Assembly (NCBI GenBank): GCA_017437785.1
Contig: JAFRXH010000072.1
Coordinates: 1-64,000, forward strand
Source of the DNA: Lachnospiraceae bacterium
Lineage (GTDB): Bacteria; Bacillota; Clostridia; Lachnospirales; Lachnospiraceae
Direction of reading: 5' to 3'
Length of the DNA stretch: 64,000 nt
Each line of letters begins with the position of its first letter. Position 1 is the stretch's first letter. Shown here one piece after another: positions 9,652 to 18,084 of this stretch. A model generated the notes under the pieces. It ran no database searches. It saw only the letters and a list, made by a program, of their open reading frames with translations, and was not told where the DNA came from. The position numbers and the translations under genes were made by a program.

Positions 9652-10952
9652 AGATCATGAAAAAGAGAGGGATAGTATTGGGCGCAGCGCTTATGACGCT
9701 GGCGCTGGCTGCCTGTACATCGGAAAAGAAGGAGGAAGCAGCAGCGGAGGGCTTTAAGCCGGCTCTGGACGCCTCGACTGCCTGCAACATACGAGTTGCG
9801 GGCGGATACGATAACTTTGAGGCGCTGGAAGCGGAATTTGACAGCTTTAATGAGTATTATCCCAATGTGGAGCTGGTCTATACCAAGATCGATGACTATA
9901 ACAACATGATAGGCACGGTATTAAACAGCAGCGATGCTCCGGATATCTATGTCAATTATTCATGGATGTACGGCCGTGAGCAGTATAAGGCCTCTATCGA
10001 TCATGCGCAGGATCTGGCAGATCCCGCACTGGGGCTTGACCTTGGCTGCATACGCAGCAACATAATCCTTAACACTGACGACGGCACGCTGCCCATGGTA
10101 CCTGTATTTTCAAACACCTACGGCATGCTGATCAACAAAGACCTGTTTGAAAAAGAGGGCTTGAGCGTCCCCACGAGCTATAAGGAACTGGTGGATGTGT
10201 GCAAAGCTTTCCGCGATAAGGGCTATGCCAATCCGATGATGGGCTTTACGCAGAAGGAGACGACCTCGCTTTATACGCTGACGGCCTATCCTTTTTTCTG
10301 CGGCAGCGTGGCCAAAGACGCAGAGGCTGTTAAAAAGCTTAATTCCATGGACAGCGCAGCCGGTGAGTATCTGAGGCCCACGCTTGATAAGGTGATGCAG
10401 TTTTTAAACGACGGCTGTGCGGATATCAAAGCCTGCGACGAGATAGAGAACAATTACGAGGCAGTGATACTGCGCTTCTTTGAAGGCGACGTGCCTATGA
10501 TGGCCTGCTCGGGCGATACCGTATCCGGTACCAAAAAGCGCGAGAGCCGTTCCGAAGCATTCATAGCAAACCCGTTTTCGTATACCTTTGTCCCGATCCC
10601 CATATCGGACAGCGGGGCCACTTTCATAGATATGTCAAACCTGCAGTTTTCGGTCAATAAGGAGAGTACCGATCTTAAGATGGCAGACGAGTTCATGCGT
10701 TTTCTGATCACGCCCGCAGAGCTTAATAAGATGGCGCAGAATAAGGGGCTTATGGCGCCCACTAAGGATCTGTCGTTTAACAGCATGTATGCCGCATTCG
10801 GGGATGTACCCGAATCGGGGATCCTTTCGCCCGAAGAGATAGGGCTTACGGATGATGCCGTGATACAGATGAGACAGGCAGTCTACAGTGTGGCTACCGG
10901 TCAGATGAGCATAGATGAGGCGGTTGCCGGCTACGGAACATTTACGGAGTGA
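9648..10952 (+). CDS. extracellular solute-binding lipoprotein, sugar ABC type
   Basis: 434 residues. A signal peptide ends in a lipobox (LALAACTSEKKE), so it is probably lipid-anchored on the outer face of the membrane. The fold pattern is that of family 1 solute-binding proteins: RVAGGYDNFEALEAEFDSFNEYYPNVELVY near the N-terminus, PDIYVNYSWMYG, and VPVFSNTYGMLINKDLFEKEGL in the hinge region. The ligand is likely an oligosaccharide by family. No permease or ATPase gene follows, so it is an orphan binding protein. The GTG at 9648 overlaps the kinase stop by 4 nt; an ATG at 9657 (MKKRGIVLG) is equally plausible. It probably presents ligand to the adjacent kinase rather than feeding a transporter. 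Confidence 0.88.
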   Translation: MKIMKKRGIVLGAALMTLALAACTSEKKEEAAAEGFKPALDASTACNIRVAGGYDNFEALEAEFDSFNEYYPNVELVYTKIDDYNNMIGTVLNSSDAPDIYVNYSWMYGREQYKASIDHAQDLADPALGLDLGCIRSNIILNTDDGTLPMVPVFSNTYGMLINKDLFEKEGLSVPTSYKELVDVCKAFRDKGYANPMMGFTQKETTSLYTLTAYPFFCGSVAKDAEAVKKLNSMDSAAGEYLRPTLDKVMQFLNDGCADIKACDEIENNYEAVILRFFEGDVPMMACSGDTVSGTKKRESRSEAFIANPFSYTFVPIPISDSGATFIDMSNLQFSVNKESTDLKMADEFMRFLITPAELNKMAQNKGLMAPTKDLSFNSMYAAFGDVPESGILSPEEIGLTDDAVIQMRQAVYSVATGQMSIDEAVAGYGTFTE

Positions 10953-11011
10953 TACCGGGTTCATATTTACGCTGTGATCCCCGTGGGATTTATGCAGGAT
11001 GGCGTGGTTTG

Positions 11012-11040
11012 TTGACACCCCGCATGGTTGGGGGTATTAT
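11012..11040 (+). promoter_or_regulatory. sigma-A type promoter before the 11083 lipoprotein
   Basis: TTGACA (11012-11017), a 17-bp spacer, then TATTAT (11035-11040). This is a near-consensus housekeeping promoter and starts a transcription unit separate from the solute-binding gene. The rest of the 130-bp gap after 10952 shows no clear terminator. Confidence 0.75.
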
Positions 11041-11082
11041 CTTTAGCTGTGATAATATTTGTTTGGTTTAGGGAGAATGATT

Positions 11083-11919
11083 ATGAAAAGAAAGAAGATC
11101 GGCGCACTGGCGCTGGCGGTATTTCTGTCTGCCGCAACGGTACTTGGAGGCTGCGAAAAGAAGCCGGAGACCACAGGGACTGACGTGCATGTGTTAAGCC
11201 CTGCATCAGATGATGCACAGCAGCAGGAGGATGCACAGGCTGATAAGCCCGGACAGGCAGCAGATGCGGATAACGTTACGGATAATACCGAAGCAGGCGG
11301 CGGTGATACGGCTGCCGCAGCTGATGCGAAAGCAGCAGATGCCCAGGACAGCCCTGCAGCGGATGACGCAGCAGAGACATCCACCGGAAGGAAAGACGGC
11401 GAGCGTTTCGAAGACGTGATAATCCTTGAGGGCGTGGAAGAGCCTGTCAAGTACGAACACATGGTAAACAATGCTCTTGGATTTGAGATGGATTTTGATT
11501 ATGAATCGCTTACGCGCATAAGCGGCTCCGACAGCGAACGTCTTGTATCGATCTATGATAACGCTGATGCACCCGAGAATTATCTCGAGCTGACCTGCAG
11601 CAGCGATGATGCGGAGACTGCAGCGGCAGCGATAAGCGCAGAGCTTTCAAAGACTTACGATGTCAACAGGGAGTCGTACCCTTTGGATAATGCAGGCAGC
11701 TGCATAAGGCTGGATGCTTCTGCCGAAGTGGGCGGTCAGGTTATGCCAAAGCAGCTTCAGATGGTATACGTTATACCTGCTCCCGACGGCTGCCGCATAG
11801 TTACGGCACACTATTCCATCGAGGCCGCAGAAGGCTTCGGACACCGTTTTGCTTATATGGTAAATACCTTAAAGGTCACAGGAGAGCGGCAGATAAAAGA
11901 CGCCGCTGCCGGTCTTTAG
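11083..11919 (+). CDS. secreted lipoprotein of unknown function
   Basis: A lipoprotein signal (MKRKKIGALALAVFLSAATVLGGCEKK, cleaved before Cys) is followed by about 80 low-complexity Ala/Asp/Gln residues that act as a spacer. A folded C-terminal domain of about 160 residues begins near VEEPVKYEHMVNNALGFEMDFDYESL. The domain looks like an alpha/beta sandwich but I do not recognise it. AGGGAG at 11070-11075 favours the ATG at 11083 over those at 11059 and 11077. It has its own promoter and lies 18 bp before the diguanylate cyclase gene, so the two, with the TIR gene, may form one transcript. Confidence 0.72.
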   Translation: MKRKKIGALALAVFLSAATVLGGCEKKPETTGTDVHVLSPASDDAQQQEDAQADKPGQAADADNVTDNTEAGGGDTAAAADAKAADAQDSPAADDAAETSTGRKDGERFEDVIILEGVEEPVKYEHMVNNALGFEMDFDYESLTRISGSDSERLVSIYDNADAPENYLELTCSSDDAETAAAAISAELSKTYDVNRESYPLDNAGSCIRLDASAEVGGQVMPKQLQMVYVIPAPDGCRIVTAHYSIEAAEGFGHRFAYMVNTLKVTGERQIKDAAAGL

Positions 11920-11937
11920 TGGGAAGGATGGGGGCTT

Positions 11938-13860
11938 ATGAAAAAAAAGATCGCATTTTTTACAACGGGCTGGTGTTGCGAGATCTTGAGCCAGTTTATC
12001 AGCGGGATGCAGAAGGCATTCAGTTCCGAACACGTGGATATCTTTCTGTTCGTGTGCTATGCCACATACGGGGATAACGATGCTGTAAGGAGAGGGGAGA
12101 TGAACATATTCAATCTCCCCGATATGAATGACTTTGACGGCGCGGTACTCTTTGGCAGCGGTCTGGATTTTCAGGATGTGCTGGATAACATACTTGAACG
12201 CTGCCGTAAGGCAGGGGTGCCTGTTGTAATGCAGGGAGCCGAAAGAGACGGTATAAGCTATGTGGGCTCCGATAATTATCAGGCGACGCGGGATATGTGT
12301 GCTCATCTGATAGAGGCGCATGATGCGCACAGGATAGTTTTCTTTGCGGGTACCGAGGATTCCCACGATTCCAACCTGCGTCTTAAGGCCATTAAGGATC
12401 ATCTTAATGAGTGTGGCCACCCGGAATACCTTAAGGAAGTATTCTATACCAACTGGGAAAATGCGGCTGCGTCCCGTTTTGTGAATGACCTGTGCACATC
12501 GGGAAAAGAGCTTCCCGATGTGATCATCTGTGCCAATGACGGGCTGGCTATGGAAAGCTGCCTTGCATTTTCGGAAAACGGATATAAAGTACCCGGCGAT
12601 GTGATGGTCACCGGCTTTGACTATATCGACGACAGCCAGATCTTTGACCCTTCGATAGCATCCGTAGACCAGTGCCTTACGGAGATGGGCGGAGCAGCGG
12701 CGCAGCTGTGGCTGGATATGATAAACAGCCGCACGGCTGCAGGCACGTCAAGGATCATTCCCTGCCGATTTATACCCGGAGAGAGCTGCGGCTGTCATGA
12801 GTACCGTAACAGCGATAAGAAGAGGAGGCGGGTAGGGCGCGAAGGTTTTTCAAAGCGCTCTATGACCACATATTTCAACAGGAAATTAGACCGCATCGAT
12901 TCTACGGTGCTCTCCTGCAGGACTTATGAGGAGCTTAAGAAAAACTTATACGATCTGTTTAACAAAGATCACGAATACGAGGGAGATTCATACCATGTTC
13001 TCCTCGAGCCTAATTTCGGGCTTTCCATTTATGATTCCGACATAAAACTGAACACTAAGGGCTACAGCAGCCATATGGATGTGGTGTATTCCTACGAGGA
13101 CGGAGTGCGCTACGGTGCCGGGAGTTTTGACTCAAAGGAGCTGGTACCCGGATACAGAGCGGATGCTGCTAATCATCTGTATGCTTTTTTGCCGTTGCAT
13201 GAAGAGGATGAGGCGTACGGATATGTGATATTCAGGGACTGTGTGGATAAGATATACAACCGTTTCCTGCATAACTATCAGAACCGCTTAAGCCTGGTAC
13301 TCGACAAGTTCAGACATGCGCTGACCCTGGATCATATCAATAAGAAGCTGCTGGATCTGATGGGGAAGGACCCGCTGACCGGCGTTAAGAACCGCATGGC
13401 TTTTGAGGATAAGGAGAAATACCTCCAGTCGCTGATCAACGACGGATCGGATACGGCATTTGCCATAGCCGCGTTTGATGTAAACAATCTTAAGCTCATA
13501 AACGATAATAACGGTCATGATGCCGGTGACGAATACTTAAACAGGTGCTGTCATCTGATATGCAGAGTGTTTAAGCACAGCCCGGTGTACCGTGTGGGAG
13601 GCGATGAGTTCCTGGCCGTGCTGCATGATGAGGATTATGACAGGGCAGAGGAACTGAGTGCGGACATGAAGAGCAGGATGAGCCCTTACTCCGATGAAAT
13701 GCCTCTTCCCGATGATTATGTATCCATAGCCATGGGCATGGTAAAGTTTGATTCGGCAAAGGACAGAAGCGTGGCCGATGTGATGAAACGTGCCGACGAG
13801 AAGATGTATGAGGATAAGACACGCATCAAGAGCACAAAGGAAAACCTGCATCATGAGTGA
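11938..13860 (+). CDS. diguanylate cyclase with LacI-type sugar-sensor domain
   Basis: 640 residues, no signal or membrane segment, so cytoplasmic. Residues about 3-285 match the periplasmic-binding-protein fold of LacI/GalR regulators (KIAFFTTGWCCEILSQFISGM, DGAVLFGSG, GVPVVMQG, YVGSDNYQATRDMCAHLIEAHDAHRIVFFAG, PDVIICANDGLAMES, VMVTGFDYID) but without the DNA-binding headpiece. A middle region of about 170 residues resembles a GAF-like domain. The C-terminal GGDEF domain is intact (DPLTGVKNRMAFED, YRVGGDEFLAVL with G554), so c-di-GMP synthesis is expected; the RxxD inhibitory site is not in its usual place. A small-molecule ligand, probably a sugar, would set its activity. Its last 8 nt overlap the TIR gene. 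Confidence 0.9.
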   Translation: MKKKIAFFTTGWCCEILSQFISGMQKAFSSEHVDIFLFVCYATYGDNDAVRRGEMNIFNLPDMNDFDGAVLFGSGLDFQDVLDNILERCRKAGVPVVMQGAERDGISYVGSDNYQATRDMCAHLIEAHDAHRIVFFAGTEDSHDSNLRLKAIKDHLNECGHPEYLKEVFYTNWENAAASRFVNDLCTSGKELPDVIICANDGLAMESCLAFSENGYKVPGDVMVTGFDYIDDSQIFDPSIASVDQCLTEMGGAAAQLWLDMINSRTAAGTSRIIPCRFIPGESCGCHEYRNSDKKRRRVGREGFSKRSMTTYFNRKLDRIDSTVLSCRTYEELKKNLYDLFNKDHEYEGDSYHVLLEPNFGLSIYDSDIKLNTKGYSSHMDVVYSYEDGVRYGAGSFDSKELVPGYRADAANHLYAFLPLHEEDEAYGYVIFRDCVDKIYNRFLHNYQNRLSLVLDKFRHALTLDHINKKLLDLMGKDPLTGVKNRMAFEDKEKYLQSLINDGSDTAFAIAAFDVNNLKLINDNNGHDAGDEYLNRCCHLICRVFKHSPVYRVGGDEFLAVLHDEDYDRAEELSADMKSRMSPYSDEMPLPDDYVSIAMGMVKFDSAKDRSVADVMKRADEKMYEDKTRIKSTKENLHHE

Positions 13861-16249
13861 GGAAGTAAGATATAATGCTTTCATAAGCTACCGCCATTGC
13901 GAACCCGACAAGACCATCGCAAAGGCGCTGCACAGAAAACTTGAGAACTATCATATACCGAAAGAACTGCGTTCTAAGCTCGGCAGGAACGTGCTGGGAA
14001 GGGTGTTCCGTGACGAGGCGGAACTGCCTGTTACGGATTCCTTATCCGACGCCATCCTGGAAGCGCTGCGCTGTACGGAGTATCTGATAGTCATATGCTC
14101 ACCCAGGCTTAAGGAATCGGCCTGGTGCATGAAAGAGATAGAGATATTTACCAGGCTGCACGGCAAGAAGAAGATACTGCCGGTGCTGATCGAGGGCGAG
14201 CCGGAGGATTCTTTTCCGGAAAGCCTCTTCTATGAAGATATCATCGAAAAAGACCCCGACGGAAATGAAGTGACTGTCAGGATAGACAAGGAACCCCTGG
14301 CGGCGGACTGCCGCGGCGGGCGCAAAGCCATGCGTGATACCGTGATCAAGCTGAGCGCCGCCATGCTGGGGCTTAATTATGATGACTTGAAACAGCGCCA
14401 CCGCGTTGAGCGGCTCAAGCGCAGGACCATCTTTTCGGGCGTCATCTTTGCGGCGGTGCTGGTGTTTCTGTTCCAGAGCCTGTATTTCTTAAATACCATA
14501 CGCAGGCAGAAAAAGGAGATAGAGGCCAAGTATGCGTACAGCATGGCCAATACATCCGTGGAACTGTTAAAGAGCGGGGACAGGATGGCGGCTCTTTATG
14601 CCGCGCGCAGCGTACTTCCCGATAAGCGAAACGACGAGGTGAGTCCTGATGCTTTCAGGGCGCTGGTCGACGCCACCCATATGTACAGCAGGGATGTATA
14701 TGTTACCGAAAGACGCGTTGCTGATTCTTTTGTTTACGGGATCTACGTTTTTTCGCCAAGCGGCAGCAAGGTGGTGATAGATGAAGGGGAAAGATGTACT
14801 CTGGTTGATACGCTGACGGGCAATACCGAGTACAGCTTTAAAGCCGATATGGGCAGCGTGGGCTTTTACCGCGATGAAGCGCTGGCCTATTCGCTGGATG
14901 GAAAGGTATATTATTACGATATCGAAAAGCGAACATCCGACGTGATACTGGATACGGATGCAAAGATTTTTTCCACGCCTTCGGGTGAGGCTCTGTGGAT
15001 GATATCCGATGACGCCATACGTTGCTTTAAGGGCAGGGAAGAGGTCTTTGGGATCGATGCTAAAGACCTGGGGATAAAGATCACGGAAGCCGGCGAGAAG
15101 ATCTGCTATTTTTCGGAGGATGAACGTTTCTGCCTTGTGAATATCAAGAACTTTAACGACGACGGAAATGTAGAAGAGGATCTGATCCAGATATCTGCCG
15201 AGACCGGCAAAGTGATCGCCGTACTGGACGGGCTGTTTGAGAGCGGGCAGTTTGGCGAAAACGCATATCTGGAGGATATGGATACGGACGGCAGCAGGAT
15301 CTACCTGCTGGTGAATGAGATGTTTGGCGATAGCGACAGGATACTCTACTGCTATGATATTAAGAAAAACAAGGTGATAATGGCGACAGACCTGGGGCGG
15401 GAGGCTTTTACGGATCTGTATTACATCGATCACAGACTGGTGCTCCTAAGCGGTGACAGGGTGATGATCTATGATGAGGGCCTGGATTATGTTAATTCGT
15501 TCGGGGTGCCCAATTACCCTATGGAGGTCCTTTACGTAGAGGGGATACCTGTGGTCAGGAACGGCTACGGTGAACTGTATTCACTTGAGGAAGAAAAACT
15601 CGGATTTGAGATGACTGAAGATCTGTTTGAGGATTGGCAGCAGCGGGATGTGGATAGCTTTAAGTGGATCGAAGACAGGATATATGTGAAATTTTCTTCA
15701 CAGGAGGGGATAGTGGTATACGCCAAAGCCGGCGGAGAGGCTTATGTCCCGATGCAGACACAGGCAGACATGTCGGCTTTATGGGCAGAAAGCGTGGATT
15801 ACGATACTGTAAAGGGGTTCTTTGAGGATATAGACGAAGTGGACGGCGACAGCTTCCTCTCCGGAGCATGCTCCACGGACGGCAGATACTACGTGGGCAT
15901 CCTTTCGGACAGATCGGCCGTGATCTACAACGCAGAAACGAAACAGAGGGTAGCGGTGCTTTATGATGTCGTGCCGTATGTGAACCGTTTTTTATATTCT
16001 GAAAAGTATGGCTGTTATGTAATTATATCGGACAGGATGGATGTGTTTGATTCCGATTTCGGACACATGTTAAGTATCGACGGGATATGGGAAGTCGCAG
16101 AGGAAGACGGAAAGATATTTGTTTGTATAAACGGAGGGGATATCTGTGAGCTTAAGCTTTTATCGTATGAGGAGACGATAGAGTACGCCGATGCGCTGCT
16201 TGAGGGATATACTCCGTCGCAGAGACAGTGTGATAAATACGGATTCTGA
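13853..16249 (+). CDS. TIR domain, single membrane segment and beta-propeller protein
   Basis: 798 residues starting at the ATG that overlaps the cyclase stop. The N-terminal TIR domain (about 5-180) shows YNAFISYRHCEPD, FRDEAELP and the helix SAWCMKEIEIF, whose Glu (E95) is at the position of the NADase glutamate of catalytic TIRs. A basic patch and a membrane segment (about 192-214, FSGVIFAAVLVFLFQSLYFL) follow, then a short coiled coil (RRQKKEIEAKYAYSMANTSVELL). Roughly 550 residues of repeated beta-strand blades look like a WD40-type or PQQ-type propeller. Similar TIR-membrane-propeller proteins occur in Clostridia; their role, whether in defence or signalling, is not settled. The tight overlap with a c-di-GMP synthase is the notable feature. 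Confidence 0.85.
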   Translation: MSEEVRYNAFISYRHCEPDKTIAKALHRKLENYHIPKELRSKLGRNVLGRVFRDEAELPVTDSLSDAILEALRCTEYLIVICSPRLKESAWCMKEIEIFTRLHGKKKILPVLIEGEPEDSFPESLFYEDIIEKDPDGNEVTVRIDKEPLAADCRGGRKAMRDTVIKLSAAMLGLNYDDLKQRHRVERLKRRTIFSGVIFAAVLVFLFQSLYFLNTIRRQKKEIEAKYAYSMANTSVELLKSGDRMAALYAARSVLPDKRNDEVSPDAFRALVDATHMYSRDVYVTERRVADSFVYGIYVFSPSGSKVVIDEGERCTLVDTLTGNTEYSFKADMGSVGFYRDEALAYSLDGKVYYYDIEKRTSDVILDTDAKIFSTPSGEALWMISDDAIRCFKGREEVFGIDAKDLGIKITEAGEKICYFSEDERFCLVNIKNFNDDGNVEEDLIQISAETGKVIAVLDGLFESGQFGENAYLEDMDTDGSRIYLLVNEMFGDSDRILYCYDIKKNKVIMATDLGREAFTDLYYIDHRLVLLSGDRVMIYDEGLDYVNSFGVPNYPMEVLYVEGIPVVRNGYGELYSLEEEKLGFEMTEDLFEDWQQRDVDSFKWIEDRIYVKFSSQEGIVVYAKAGGEAYVPMQTQADMSALWAESVDYDTVKGFFEDIDEVDGDSFLSGACSTDGRYYVGILSDRSAVIYNAETKQRVAVLYDVVPYVNRFLYSEKYGCYVIISDRMDVFDSDFGHMLSIDGIWEVAEEDGKIFVCINGGDICELKLLSYEETIEYADALLEGYTPSQRQCDKYGF

Positions 16250-16299
16250 CAGGGGGGCAGATATTGCATAAAAAAATAAAAATCCGCCGTAATTAGTGG

Positions 16300-16328
16300 T
16301 TGACAAGGGGCGCTTGTGTAAAGATAAT
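16300..16328 (+). promoter_or_regulatory. sigma-A type promoter for the repeat/zinc-ribbon protein
   Basis: TTGACA (16300-16305), a 17-bp spacer, then GATAAT (16323-16328). An AGGAGG follows at 16336-16341, 10 nt before the ATG at 16352. Confidence 0.75.
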
Positions 16329-16351
16329 ATTAGGTAGGAGGTTGAGGGGTT

Positions 16352-17770
16352 ATGGCGTCAATATTCAGTGCAGCAAAGCAGATGATCAATAAGATCTCTG
16401 ACGAAGTCAACAAGGATAAGTGGGACAAAAGCTGTATAAATCAGGCTTTGTTCACGGATCCGGAACCGGGTAAAATGGTACCGCCTTCCAGGCAGGATTC
16501 ACGTCCGGTACCGCCGGAGAAAACGTCTAATGTACAGCCGGCTATCGTACCGCCGCAGGCGGATATGAGCGCGCAGGCTGTTAATGTTGCGGCAGCGACT
16601 ACCGCGGCTGATAATGCTGCGTCTTTTGTAGCAGCTGCACCGCAGATAGAGTACAGTACGGACAAGCCTCAGGTTAAGCAGAGTATAAGCGCTGCCGAAT
16701 CTGAAAAGAAAGACAGCGTCAAGTTCATCAATTCAAGATTTAACAGATCCATAAATTATGTAACATCAAAGGTGGTAAAACCGGCAAACGGAGTACGTTC
16801 TATAAACGATCTGCCGGTGATCGATCCTTCCCAGTCGATAAGCAATATAAGCGGGATGACTCTGGGCGCGGGCGGAGAGCCTGTATATGAAGAGAAGCCG
16901 GTTGCAGAGCCTGCAGTGGCAGAAGCACCTAAGAGCGCAGCGCCTGTACAGCAGCAGAGTCCGTCACAGCCTTCGCCGGCAGTGGCAGCAGCAATGGCAG
17001 CACAGCAGCAGACAGCAGCATCGCAGCCTTCACCGGCAGTGGCAGCGGCAATGGCGGCACAGCAGCAGTCGGCAGCATCGCAGCCTTCACCTGCTGTGGC
17101 AGCGGCAATGGCGGCACAGCAGCAGATGGCTTCACAGCCTGCAGCACCCCAGACCGTGGTAGCACAGCCGGTAGTATCACAGCCCGCAGCAGCATCGCAG
17201 CCTTCGCCAGCAGTGGCAGCGGCTATGGCAGCACAGCAGCAGATGGCTTCACAGCCTGCAGCACCCCAGATCGTGGTGGCACAGCCGGTAGTATCACAGC
17301 CCGCAGCAGCATCACAGCCTTCACCTGCAGTGGCAGCAGCTATGCTGGCAGCGGCACAGCTGGCGGCGGTACAGCAGTCGGCACCGGCCGGGATGGTACC
17401 TCCTGTTATGGTCCAGCCTGTGCAGATCACGGAGCAGGTACCGGTAATGACCCAGGCAGCACCTCCTGTTATGTCTTCGGTGCAGGTGCAGCCCGCAGAG
17501 GCAGCTCCGGCAGAATTACAGATACCGGAGTACCAGGAAGAAGCACCGGCAGAAGGCGCGGCAGCTGCAGAAGAAGAGACCGACAAGTGCTATTACGTGC
17601 TGATAACGCATACGAAGACCCAGCCTGCAGAAGGCAAATGCGTACTCATGAGGAACTGCGATTTCCAGTATGCATGGACAGACAGTATGGCAGAGAGCGA
17701 AAAGCCTTCTTATGACACCTGTCCTGTATGCGGTAAGCCTATAGAGTATATCGAGACCGAAATGGACTGA
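16352..17770 (+). CDS. Pro/Ala/Gln repeat protein with C-terminal zinc ribbon
   Basis: 472 residues. The N-terminal region is helical and charged (MASIFSAAKQMINKISDEVNKDKWDKS). The centre (about 205-340) carries five copies of SQPSPAVAAAM followed by AAQQQ-type spacers and is surely disordered. The C-terminal 70 residues look folded (CYYVLITHTKTQPAEGKC, then DTCPVCGKPIEY), with a Cys pair CPVC and two earlier cysteines that could bind zinc. No signal peptide or membrane segment is seen, so it is likely cytoplasmic. I do not recognise a family. It has its own promoter and a downstream terminator (17862-17885), so it is a single-gene unit. Confidence 0.75.
   Translation: MASIFSAAKQMINKISDEVNKDKWDKSCINQALFTDPEPGKMVPPSRQDSRPVPPEKTSNVQPAIVPPQADMSAQAVNVAAATTAADNAASFVAAAPQIEYSTDKPQVKQSISAAESEKKDSVKFINSRFNRSINYVTSKVVKPANGVRSINDLPVIDPSQSISNISGMTLGAGGEPVYEEKPVAEPAVAEAPKSAAPVQQQSPSQPSPAVAAAMAAQQQTAASQPSPAVAAAMAAQQQSAASQPSPAVAAAMAAQQQMASQPAAPQTVVAQPVVSQPAAASQPSPAVAAAMAAQQQMASQPAAPQIVVAQPVVSQPAAASQPSPAVAAAMLAAAQLAAVQQSAPAGMVPPVMVQPVQITEQVPVMTQAAPPVMSSVQVQPAEAAPAELQIPEYQEEAPAEGAAAAEEETDKCYYVLITHTKTQPAEGKCVLMRNCDFQYAWTDSMAESEKPSYDTCPVCGKPIEYIETEMD
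16964..17350 (+). repeat. in-gene tandem repeats encoding SQPSPAVAAAM units
   Basis: Five in-frame units begin with Ser-Gln-Pro-Ser-Pro-Ala-Val. Two short units are spaced 57 bp apart. Two longer units add a MASQPAAPQ(T/I)VVAQPVVSQPAAA segment and are nearly identical to each other. A final unit diverges into MLAAAQLAAVQQ. Unit number is likely to vary between strains by slippage. Confidence 0.85.
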
Positions 17771-17795
17771 CAGCCCTTAAAATGAATAAGAAATG

Positions 17796-17828
17796 CCCCC
17801 GTAACATGTATGTGGGTGGTTACGGGGG
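17796..17828. other. 10-bp perfect inverted repeat after the zinc-ribbon gene
   Basis: CCCCCGTAAC at 17796-17805 pairs with GTTACGGGGG at 17819-17828 across a 13-nt loop. No T-run follows, so it is not a standard terminator by itself. It may stabilise the mRNA 3' end ahead of the terminator 34 bp downstream. Confidence 0.6.
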
Positions 17829-17861
17829 TACTAAGGGGGGAGTAGAAAAACTCTTTTATCT

Positions 17862-17885
17862 AACGGCCGTGGGGGGCCGTTTTTT
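17862..17885 (+). terminator. Rho-independent terminator
   Basis: Stem AACGGCC/GGCCGTT (17862-17868 with 17875-17881), 6-nt loop, followed directly by a run of T. It ends the 16352-17770 transcript. Confidence 0.8.
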
Positions 17886-17886
17886 G

Positions 17887-17920
17887 TTGACATGCACAGT
17901 ATATTACAGTGCACGGTCAA
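17887..17920. promoter_or_regulatory. operator-like palindrome
   Basis: An inner dyad TGCAC-a-GTA-tat-TAC-a-GTGCA (17893-17913) matches in both arms at every paired position except the flanking a and the centre. Outer arms TTGAC (17887-17891) and GTCAA (17916-17920) extend it. It sits 172 bp before the start of the flavin-binding protein gene. The rest of the 314-bp gap (17771-18084) shows only AT-rich DNA with a possible -10 near 18008-18018 and no convincing -35. An unidentified repressor could bind here. Confidence 0.5.
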
Positions 17921-18084
17921 ATGCTTATTGTTTTTTGAACTGTTTTATATCATTTTTTGTTTTATCCGTGATCATTAAAAAGCATGGTAATTTTACGCCG
18001 TTTCTGATAAAATATAAAAGTTAAAGGGCAGCCTTGACGGGGCGGTCCGCAGGGTATTTAAAAATCATTCAGGAGGTTACTAAA

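Noticed and set aside
14567..15433. 288-codon minus-strand frame inside the TIR-propeller gene
   Set aside because: Antisense shadow; the plus-strand protein is continuous and has known domains.
16756..17586. 276-codon minus-strand frame rich in Ala/Cys/Thr opposite the repeat protein
   Set aside because: It is the antisense shadow of the GCA-rich repeat; no ribosome binding site and biased composition.
17782..18024. 80-codon frame after the zinc-ribbon gene
   Set aside because: It reads through a hairpin, the terminator and the palindrome; no ribosome binding site.
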